64,000 nucleotides of DNA from Citreicoccus inhibens (GTDB lineage Bacteria > Myxococcota > Myxococcia > Myxococcales > Myxococcaceae). Position 1 is the first letter of the stretch. Each line of letters opens with the position of its first letter. The notes below the pieces were generated by a model. That model searched no databases and was not told where the DNA came from. It saw nothing but the letters and a program-made list of their open reading frames with translations. Both the position numbers and the translations under genes were made by a program. The DNA is taken from positions 124,001 to 188,000 of the forward strand of contig NZ_JAHNZT010000005.1 of NCBI RefSeq assembly GCF_019039035.1, written 5' to 3'. Shown here piece after piece: positions 51,884 through 60,078 of this stretch.

Positions 51884-53564
51884 GCCAGAGCCCCTGACGG
51901 GGCCCGTCCGCTTCGGCCCCTACACCCTCGTGCGCCGCATTGGCGCCGGGGGCATGGGGGAGGTCTTCCTCGCGCGCGAGGAGGCGTTGGGCCGGGCCGT
52001 CGTGGTGAAGAAGGTCCTGCCGGGGTTGGTGGCGAACCGGCAGTTCGTGGGGCGCTTCCGAGACGAGGCGCGCGTGGTGGTGCGGCTGGCGCATCCCAAC
52101 ATCGCCCGGGTGTACGCCATGGGCGAGGCCGAGGGGCAGCTCTACCTCGCCATGGAGTACGTGCAGGGCAAGACGCTCAGCCGGCTGGCGTATCGCCTGC
52201 GTCAGCGCGGGCGGATGATGCCGCTGGGCGCGCTGCTGCACCTGGGACAGCGATTGTGCGAGGGATTGGCGTATGCGCACGACGCGCTGGATGAGACAGG
52301 TCATCCGTTGCATCTGGTGCATCGGGACCTGTCTCCCGCCAATGTCTGTCTGAGCTATGCGGGCGAGGTGAAGATCATCGACTTCGGCGCGGCGCAGTCC
52401 ACGCTGAAGGAGCAGCAGACCTCGCCGCGCGTGGTGATTGGAAACCTGACGTACATGGCGCCCGAGCAGGCGCGGAAGCGCTTCGTGGACCGGCGCGCGG
52501 ATGTCTATGCCGCGGGCGCGCTGCTCTGGGAGTTGTTCGCGTGGAAGCCGCTGCCGCAGCGCGGAGACCCGGCGGAGCGCTGGCGCCGCGCGGCCTATCC
52601 GCAGTGGGAATCGGCGGGGCGTCATCGGCCGGGGCTGCCCCGCAGCGTGGACGTGTTCCTGCTGCGCGCGTTGGCCGCCGAGCCCTCCGAGCGCTTCCCC
52701 GACGCGGCGGCCATGAGCGCGGCGCTGGGTGAATTGAAGGCGAAGCTCGCTCCGGGCGTGGGGGACTCGGACCTGGCCCGGCTGATGGGCGACGCGTTCC
52801 CGCGCGAGAAGCAATTGGAGACGAAGGTGCTCGCGGAGTTGTTGCGCGAGGACGCGACCCAATCGCGCACGCAGCAGGAGTTCCCCGCCGTGCACGCGCC
52901 GCCCACGGCGCTCGCCTTCGAGCACTCGGGCCTGGAGGCTCCCGAGGAGTTCCTCGCTCCCGCGGACGAGGTCGCGCAGGTCGCCGCCAAGGCCAGTCTC
53001 GGCTCGGACGATGACGCGGAGGTGACGCAGACCGCGGTGGCGCCCCGTTCGCCTGGGCCGAGCGGCGCCGGACGCGATGCTCCGGGGATGCGCGGTGGTG
53101 TTGACGCGCAGGGTGCTTCGTCCAGGAGCGGAGCCGTGGGCGATGCTCGCGGCCATCCGCCGATGCGCGGCGGTGGAGTCGAGGCGCCGGGGGCTTCCGG
53201 GGCCAGTGGCGCCGGAGGCGACGCGCGCGGAGCCGTGGGCGATGCGACCGAGGCCCTGGCGGCCTCCCAGATTCTGGGAGCCATCGCGCGCACCGCGAGC
53301 GCCTCCGCGCGACCGCGAGCCACGCTCGGTCCGCGCGAGACACAGGTCGGCTTCGGTGTGGACATCTCCCAGACGTTGGAGTCGTCCGCGCTGGAGGTGG
53401 CGCAGCGGCTCGCGCTCGTTCGCGCCATCTCGGGAGCGGACGCGACCACTCCCGCCGAGCCATTCCGCGCGCGGCCTGTCTGGCATTGGGTTGCATTGTT
53501 CACCGCCGCCTGCGCGCTGGGCTTTGGCGTGGTGTGGCTGTTCGGGTGGCTCTTCCGCGCGTAA
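51867..53564 (+). CDS. Ser/Thr protein kinase with C-terminal membrane anchor, 565 aa
   Basis: A Hanks-type kinase domain covers residues 18-300: glycine loop R-I-G-A-G-G-M-G-E-V, K48/K49 in V-V-V-K-K-V, E68, H-R-D-L-S-P-A-N-V (catalytic D154) and D-F-G (D172), then M-A-P-E-Q. A long disordered Ala/Gly/Pro-rich linker follows and one transmembrane helix lies at about 538-560, near the C-terminus, so the kinase is on the cytosolic side with almost nothing outside. The only in-frame start near the kinase domain is TTG 51867, inside hemL, which suggests translational coupling. FHA proteins such as the activator in this window are typical partners of such kinases. Confidence 0.92.
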   Translation: MARPVEPEPLTGPVRFGPYTLVRRIGAGGMGEVFLAREEALGRAVVVKKVLPGLVANRQFVGRFRDEARVVVRLAHPNIARVYAMGEAEGQLYLAMEYVQGKTLSRLAYRLRQRGRMMPLGALLHLGQRLCEGLAYAHDALDETGHPLHLVHRDLSPANVCLSYAGEVKIIDFGAAQSTLKEQQTSPRVVIGNLTYMAPEQARKRFVDRRADVYAAGALLWELFAWKPLPQRGDPAERWRRAAYPQWESAGRHRPGLPRSVDVFLLRALAAEPSERFPDAAAMSAALGELKAKLAPGVGDSDLARLMGDAFPREKQLETKVLAELLREDATQSRTQQEFPAVHAPPTALAFEHSGLEAPEEFLAPADEVAQVAAKASLGSDDDAEVTQTAVAPRSPGPSGAGRDAPGMRGGVDAQGASSRSGAVGDARGHPPMRGGGVEAPGASGASGAGGDARGAVGDATEALAASQILGAIARTASASARPRATLGPRETQVGFGVDISQTLESSALEVAQRLALVRAISGADATTPAEPFRARPVWHWVALFTAACALGFGVVWLFGWLFRA

Positions 53565-53707
53565 GGCCTACCGCTTCGAACGAGGGGCCAGCCCAGGTTG
53601 ACGGAGCGTTGCCCCCTGCATCCCCGCAAGCAGTTCGACCTGTGGCGCATGGAGGAGCCGAACTGCCCTCCGCGCGAAGAGCGTCCTTCGCGCGGAAGAT
53701 GCCCTGG

Positions 53708-54673
53708 CTACATCCGACGCAACAGACGGCGGGTGACGTTCTGGACGGGGGTCCCGATGGGCTTGTAATCGGTGATGATGCTGTAGGTGGTGTTCACGCC
53801 ATTGAAGTGGCCCGTCGTGGTGACCGTCTGGACGCTGTTGTCCGCGTAGACGTATTCAAGCTCCGCCGTGTAGGGGACGTTCACGTTGGCCTGAAGCATC
53901 ATCACGGAGGCTTGGATGCAGGTATGGGCGGGGACCTTCACCGTGAGCTCGTGGGAAACCTCGTGCTCATCGGTGCTCTCCTGCTTCTGCCCGAACTTCC
54001 AGGTGCCCTCGGCCATGAAAGTCACTCGGCTGTTCCCCAGCATGGGGATTTCCAGCTTGAATTCGATCTCCTTGCTGACCGTGAGCCCTGTCTCGTGCGT
54101 GAACGAGTATCTGTGGCCCTCGGTGAACCGGAAGGTGAACTTCTGCTCCTGGTCCGTCCCGGTGGTGTTCGTCGCCGTCTGCGTTGCGGCCAGCTTGGGT
54201 GAGAGCTCCGTGATGAGCGCGCTGTTCAAGCTGTAGTTGATGTTTTTGACGGTGACCTTCCGCACGTCGGTTTTCTGGCACCACTTTTCGTTGTCGGAAC
54301 CGCCACTCCACTCCCAGGTGACCACTTGATGGCCTGGGTCGTAGGGCCCGTTCCCCAGGATGTTGATCTTCTGTTCATTGTCCGCGTAGGAGTAGATGGG
54401 ATTGTAAGTCTCCCTCCCTTCGTTGCCCCACACCGCGAGGTCATCGGTGTCAATCTTATCCACCCCCTTCATCACCAGACTGGCGCCCTGCTCGTTCGAG
54501 GCTCGGGAGAGGGCCTTCCCCGTCTTCTTGTTGACCATCGCGAAGGCGGAGCCGTCGCGCGCGGAGCGCAGCTCCCGCAGCTGGAGGTCGTCGGCGTAGT
54601 TCAGCACCTTGACGGTGACGGAGTCGTTCCCGTTATGGGCGCTGAGGGCCAATGAATCGCCGTTCCTGCTCAT
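53708..54673 (-). CDS. Beta-trefoil plus aerolysin-like pore-forming protein, 321 aa
   Basis: Residues about 5-135 look like a ricin-type beta-trefoil lectin (A-F-A-M-V-N-K-K-T-G-K-A-L, I-N-I-L-G-N-G-P-Y-D-P-G-H, V-T-W-E-W-S-G-G-S-D-N-E-K-W). Residues about 140-315 resemble the aerolysin/ETX-MTX2 pore-forming fold: long Ser/Thr-rich strands, S-F-T-H-E-T-G-L-T-V-S, the E-F-K-L-E-I-P insertion region and H-E-L-T-V-K-V-P-A-H. The lectin-plus-pore layout recalls Laetiporus hemolytic lectin. No signal peptide is seen from ATG 54673, chosen because AAGG precedes it. Export or release by lysis would be needed. A near-perfect sigma-54 promoter lies upstream. Pore formation is inferred from pattern only. 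Confidence 0.78.
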   Translation of the reverse strand: MSRNGDSLALSAHNGNDSVTVKVLNYADDLQLRELRSARDGSAFAMVNKKTGKALSRASNEQGASLVMKGVDKIDTDDLAVWGNEGRETYNPIYSYADNEQKINILGNGPYDPGHQVVTWEWSGGSDNEKWCQKTDVRKVTVKNINYSLNSALITELSPKLAATQTATNTTGTDQEQKFTFRFTEGHRYSFTHETGLTVSKEIEFKLEIPMLGNSRVTFMAEGTWKFGQKQESTDEHEVSHELTVKVPAHTCIQASVMMLQANVNVPYTAELEYVYADNSVQTVTTTGHFNGVNTTYSIITDYKPIGTPVQNVTRRLLRRM

Positions 54674-55167
54674 GGCCTTCGAAGATGAACAATCGATGGT
54701 CGACGCTGGGCATGTTGTTTCCTTGTGCGCCGCGGGCCGGCCAGGACCGCCGGGTTGTCGCGACGGCAATGATAACAAGCAACACATGTGCCAGTGGTTG
54801 GATTTGAGACGGATTCCCGGGACCGCGCCTCGTGAGGCGTGCGAGGAGAGCGCGGGCTCAGCGGAAATGGCACGAGGCCAGGTCCACGGATATGTCCTCG
54901 TGGAACGCAACTGCGTCAACTTGGTACGCAGCGCCGTGGAACGGCCGCTGTCTGATGTTTCAAACGACGGTGCGAGCGGGATTTTCGGGGAGCTGGGAGG
55001 GGTTCGACTGGCGAAATCTGCTCTGTCGTTCCAATCCAACGAGTCATCTCGAGATGTTCATTGGTTCGTTGTCGACAGAGGAGATGTTGCCGCGGAAGTG
55101 TCTCCTTCATTCTTGATGTGATGTTTTGTTTTTGCTGGCTCGGCCGATGTCTGTGGTTGAGGCGCCG
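54674..55167. other. 494-bp noncoding region upstream of the aerolysin-like gene
   Basis: Both flanking genes run on the minus strand, so this is the 5' region of the aerolysin-like gene. It contains the sigma-54 promoter, a leader of about 95 nt, and roughly 370 bp upstream of it that is less G/C-rich and could hold activator binding sites. No credible coding sequence was found. Confidence 0.6.
54777..54794 (-). promoter_or_regulatory. Sigma-54 promoter of the aerolysin-like gene
   Basis: On the minus strand CTGGCACATGTGTTGCTT matches TGGCAC-N5-TTGCW at every defined position, with GG (-24) and GC (-12) 10 bp apart. It would start RNA near 54768, about 95 nt before the ATG at 54673. Confidence 0.75.
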
Positions 55168-57792
<2,625 letters not shown>

Positions 57793-57923
57793 CGCATCAC
57801 CCGCCGCGCGGCGCGAACGAAGTCCGCGCGGCTCCGCCCACCACCGCACATCCGCTCGCGCACCGCGCCACGACCAGACACGTTTTGTTGCATCACCCTG
57901 TCTTGAAACTCATTGCGTTCCAG

Positions 57924-57938
57924 CACTTTTGAAAAGTG
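57924..57938 (+). promoter_or_regulatory. Palindrome, possible operator upstream of the PqqD-like gene
   Basis: CACTTTTGAAAAGTG has perfect 7-bp arms around one central base and ends 10 bp before a TTGACA -35 element. Its position suits an activator or repressor site. Confidence 0.5.
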
Positions 57939-57947
57939 TTCAGCGTG

Positions 57948-57977
57948 TTGACACTTGTGACGGAATGGTTTTAAAAA
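57948..57977 (+). promoter_or_regulatory. Sigma-70-type promoter of the peptide locus
   Basis: A consensus TTGACA at 57948-57953 is followed at 17-18 bp spacing by TTAAAA/TAAAAA (57971-57977). The region is strikingly A/T-rich for this genome. It lies about 85 bp upstream of the PqqD-like start. Confidence 0.6.
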
Positions 57978-58062
57978 TGAAATCACATCAAGGCGCGGTT
58001 TATCGGGTCTCAGTGGTAATTGAGCACAGCGAGAAAGCCGCCCACATGAGGGGGATTTCGTT

Positions 58063-58341
58063 TTGAACCTGCCTCCCGCGGCGCCCGGCGTCATCGTGCA
58101 GCAACAAGATGATGCCTATTTCTTGATGGATACCGAAGGTGGCGAGGTCTTCCGCGTCAACGAGACGGCGGCCCGCATCTTCGGGCTGTGCCAGAGCGGC
58201 GTCTCACTGGATGCCGCGGTGCAAACGCTCGCGAGCGGCCTGAACGCCGCGGGCCAGGAGGCGGAGATCCTCGCGGACGTCCGGAGGACCGTCGAGCAGT
58301 TTCAGGAGCTGGGGCTGTGCGAGCCCCATCCCGCCCCCTGA
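58063..58341 (+). CDS. PqqD-like protein (RiPP recognition element), 92 aa
   Basis: Small protein with the PqqD fold pattern: G-V-I-V-Q-Q-Q-D-D-A-Y-F-L-M-D-T (strands), F-R-V-N-E-T-A-A-R-I-F-G-L-C (the N-x-T/S-A helix), and a C-terminal helix with V-E-Q-F-Q-E-L-G-L. PqqD-like domains bind leader peptides of ribosomal peptide natural products and present them to modifying enzymes. The start is TTG 58063 with GAGGGGG 8 nt upstream. It is 192 bp upstream of five tandem small peptide genes, the obvious candidate substrates. No radical-SAM partner is in the window. Confidence 0.85.
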   Translation: MNLPPAAPGVIVQQQDDAYFLMDTEGGEVFRVNETAARIFGLCQSGVSLDAAVQTLASGLNAAGQEAEILADVRRTVEQFQELGLCEPHPAP

Positions 58342-58431
58342 GCACCTGACCGGGGCGGAGACTTTTCCATCGTGGGGCCCCGCGTCGCGCGTGGGGGACG
58401 GCAGCGCCGTGCCCAAAGGGGCCCCGACAGC

Positions 58432-58463
58432 TGTGTGTCTTTGATTGCGTGTGAAGACACACA
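58432..58463 (+). promoter_or_regulatory. Perfect 10-bp inverted repeat before the peptide genes
   Basis: TGTGTGTCTT (58432-58441) and AAGACACACA (58454-58463) are perfect arms with a 12-bp spacer, 70 bp before the first peptide start. It could be a regulator site or an RNA hairpin in the leader. Confidence 0.5.
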
Positions 58464-58533
58464 TGGCTGCCTGTTGCCTGGGACATGGGGTCTCGGCGTG
58501 ACAGGCATTCACCCTCAACCAGGAGACTCAAAC

Positions 58534-58644
58534 ATGTACGTCAAGTCCGAGATCGCTCGCGTGTCCGCCGCTGCCGACAAGTGCACCTGCTCCAACGGCA
58601 TGGTCGTGGTGGTGAGGAACGACACCATCGACGTGGCCCAGTAG
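58534..58644 (+). CDS. RiPP-like precursor peptide 1, 36 aa
   Basis: Begins MYVKSEIARVSAAAD, then K-C-T-C-S-N-G-M, then the variable tail VVVVRNDTIDVAQ. AGGAGA lies 8 nt before the ATG. The N-terminal 23 residues are shared almost exactly with the next two peptides, while the tail differs. The layout, constant part first and variable part last, is that of a leader-core precursor. The C-T-C and G-M residues are the only candidates shared by all copies for modification or cleavage. Proposed substrate of the PqqD-like protein upstream (inference). Confidence 0.85.
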   Translation: MYVKSEIARVSAAADKCTCSNGMVVVVRNDTIDVAQ

Positions 58645-58676
58645 TCCCACCCGCAACTCCACACAGGAGACTCACC

Positions 58677-58787
58677 ATGTACGTCAAGTCCGAGATCGCT
58701 CGCGTGTCCGCCGCCGCCGACAAGTGCACCTGCTCCAACGGCATGAACGCGACCGTGAAGATCGACGTCATCAACGTGGCCCAGTAG
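58677..58787 (+). CDS. RiPP-like precursor peptide 2, 36 aa
   Basis: Same first 23 residues as peptide 1, ending K-C-T-C-S-N-G-M, with the tail NATVKIDVINVAQ. The start is 143 bp after that of peptide 1, and the spacer including CAGGAGACTCACC is duplicated nearly unchanged. Tail length is as in peptide 1 but the residues after G-M differ, with V-A-Q kept at the end. Confidence 0.85.
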   Translation: MYVKSEIARVSAAADKCTCSNGMNATVKIDVINVAQ

Positions 58788-58819
58788 TCCCACCCGCAAC
58801 TGCACACAGGAGATTCACC

Positions 58820-58921
58820 ATGTACGTCAAGTCCGAGATCGCCCGCGTTTCCGCCGCCGCCGACAAGTGCACCTGCTCCAACGGCATGGTCATCCTCACC
58901 ACCGACCAGGTGGCGCAGTAG
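58820..58921 (+). CDS. RiPP-like precursor peptide 3, 33 aa
   Basis: Same first 23 residues as copies 1 and 2, then a shorter tail, VILTTDQVAQ. Start is 143 bp after peptide 2. It keeps CAGGAGATTCACC as ribosome binding site and spacer. The DNA of the constant part differs at only a few third positions from copies 1 and 2, so the first three copies arose by recent duplication. Confidence 0.85.
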   Translation: MYVKSEIARVSAAADKCTCSNGMVILTTDQVAQ

Positions 58922-58947
58922 TCCGCGCCGCTTCACAGGAAAACGCC

Positions 58948-59046
58948 ATGTACATCCAGTCTGAGATCGTCCGCATCTCCGCCACCGCCGACACGTGCAC
59001 CTGCTCCAACGGCATGGTCGTCGTGTCCGTCGAGGTGGCGGAGTAA
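58948..59046 (+). CDS. RiPP-like precursor peptide 4, 32 aa
   Basis: Diverged subgroup: MYIQSEIVRISATADT, then C-T-C-S-N-G-M and the tail VVVSVEVAE. Start is 128 bp after peptide 3 with CAGGAAAACGCC before it. V to I, K to Q and A to V/T changes in the leader are conservative, while both cysteines and G-M are kept, which points to selection on those residues. Confidence 0.82.
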   Translation: MYIQSEIVRISATADTCTCSNGMVVVSVEVAE

Positions 59047-59072
59047 TCCCCGCCACTCCCAAGGAAAACACC

Positions 59073-59171
59073 ATGTACATCCAGTCTGAGATCGTCCGCG
59101 TCTCCGCCGCTGCCGACAAGTGCACGTGCTCCTCCGGCATGGCCACCGACGTCTCGGTGCGCGCGGAGTAG
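59073..59171 (+). CDS. RiPP-like precursor peptide 5, 32 aa
   Basis: Diverged subgroup with peptide 4: MYIQSEIVRVSAAADK, then C-T-C-S-S-G-M and the tail ATDVSVRAE. Start is 125 bp after peptide 4; AAGGAAAACACC precedes the ATG. The N in C-T-C-S-N is replaced by S, so the fully invariant part is C-T-C-S-x-G-M. Confidence 0.82.
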   Translation: MYIQSEIVRVSAAADKCTCSSGMATDVSVRAE

Positions 59172-59297
59172 TCCCGCCCGCCTCGCTCACGCGGAGCCTC
59201 GAGGGGTTCCTCCCCTTCGAACGCACCCGAGTGTCTGCATTTGCGGACCGGTGAGCCGGGGCACCCCAGTCACGCGAAACCTTTCGGGAGACATCGC

Positions 59298-59402
59298 ATG
59301 CGTCGTCCATCCGTGAGTGCCCGCGTTGCCGTTGCCACGGTGCCGCTTCGCTGTTGTCGCGGCATGGCTGTCCCGTCCGGGACGGTCGGGCTGGGGCTCT
59401 AG
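59298..59402 (+). CDS. Possible sixth, degenerate peptide gene, 34 aa
   Basis: GGGAG precedes the ATG by 7 nt. The product starts MRRPSVSARVAVATVPL and continues R-C-C-R-G-M-A-V. It recalls the other peptides in having A-R-V near residues 8-10, two cysteines and G-M, but the similarity is weak and could be chance. It stops 9 bp before the terminator. Low-confidence call. Confidence 0.35.
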   Translation: MRRPSVSARVAVATVPLRCCRGMAVPSGTVGLGL

Positions 59403-59411
59403 TCGTCCATG

Positions 59412-59457
59412 GCCGGGCGGAAGGGCAGGTCCCTTCCGCCCGGCTGTGTTTCCTCTT
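59412..59457 (+). terminator. Strong intrinsic terminator after the peptide array
   Basis: GCCGGGCGGAAGGG (59412-59425) and CCCTTCCGCCCGGC (59431-59444) form a perfect 14-bp stem with a 5-nt loop, followed by TGTGTTTCCTCTT. It ends the peptide transcript or attenuates read-through into the next gene, which starts within or just after it. Confidence 0.85.
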
Positions 59458-59478
59458 GCGTCCGACCTGGTCCGCGCC

Positions 59479-60078
59479 GTGCCTTCCACATCCACTTCGT
59501 TGTTGCTCTTCACCCAGGCGGACCTGGGTGGCCGCACGCTCTTCCGGACTGTCCCGGTGGACGTGGCGGTGAAAGAGGGCCAGGGCCGACTCTGGGTGGA
59601 CCTGTCCCGCGACAATGCCTTCACGCCGACGTGGCAGCAGCACGTGCGTCACCTTGGAGCGCTCGGCCGGCGGCACTACGTGCTGGCCTGGGACGAGACG
59701 GACCTGCATGTGTCGCCGCGCGGCAAGGGCGTGACGCTGGACGGTCGCAGTGCATCCCTGCCGCTCTTCGTGGCCTGGGTGGCGCTCCTCAGCGGGCAGC
59801 CGCTGCCCACGCCTTTTCTGGCCACGGGCGTGGCGCTCGACGAGCACGGCGAGAAGCTGGCCCCGGCGCCTCGTGAGTACCTGCAAGGAAAGCTGAGCGT
59901 GGCGGACGCCTACGCGCGCCAGCGATTCGCCGCGTCCCTGCCGGTGCCGGTGTACGTGCCCGCGGGCAGCGGCCATGACCCCGCGCCCTTCACGGCGTTG
60001 GACGTGCGTCCGGTGGCCACGCTCACCGACGCGGTGGCGCGAGTGCTGGGGCTGTCACCTCGAAAGGAGGACGCATGA
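59479..60078 (+). CDS. Stand-alone Lon-protease-like (S16) domain protein, 199 aa
   Basis: The order of motifs follows the proteolytic domain of Lon without its ATPase: D-L-H-V-S-P (as D-I-H-V-H-V-P in Lon), D-G-R-S-A-S-L (as D-G-P-S-A-G, with the nucleophile Ser kept), A-L-L-S-G-Q-P-L-P-T, T-G-V-A-L-D-E-H-G, V-P-V-Y-V-P-A and L-D-V-R-P-V-A-T-L-T-D-A-V. The catalytic Lys of the Ser-Lys dyad is not clearly placed; K in L-Q-G-K-L-S-V is a candidate. It may cleave the peptides next door or be an inactive binding relative. Start at GTG 59479 is a guess; GTG 59446 in the terminator tail is also open. The stop overlaps the next start (ATGA). Confidence 0.75.
   Translation: MPSTSTSLLLFTQADLGGRTLFRTVPVDVAVKEGQGRLWVDLSRDNAFTPTWQQHVRHLGALGRRHYVLAWDETDLHVSPRGKGVTLDGRSASLPLFVAWVALLSGQPLPTPFLATGVALDEHGEKLAPAPREYLQGKLSVADAYARQRFAASLPVPVYVPAGSGHDPAPFTALDVRPVATLTDAVARVLGLSPRKEDA

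Larger units (their letters stand above)
58534..59171 (+). repeat. Tandem gene array, five copies with periods 143, 143, 128 and 125 bp
   Basis: Each unit holds one 32-36-codon gene, its stop, and a short spacer with a ribosome binding site. Copies 1-3 and copies 4-5 form two subgroups. Confidence 0.9.
59172..59478. other. 307-bp region between the peptide array and the Lon-like gene
   Basis: Contains only the possible sixth peptide gene and the intrinsic terminator. No separate promoter for the downstream genes is evident, so they may depend on read-through. Confidence 0.5.

Noticed and set aside
54609..55121. 170-codon plus-strand frame upstream of the aerolysin-like gene
   Set aside because: Codon bias and composition are unlike neighbouring genes and no ribosome binding site or family motif is seen.
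58464..58480. TGGCTGCCTGTTGCC, a sigma-54-like element upstream of the peptide array
   Set aside because: The GG and GC doublets are 9 bp apart instead of the required 10, and the -24 half is imperfect.
58534..59171. CRISPR-like regular repeats
   Set aside because: The periodicity comes from tandem genes with stops and ribosome binding sites; units are not palindromic repeats with unique spacers and no cas genes are present.
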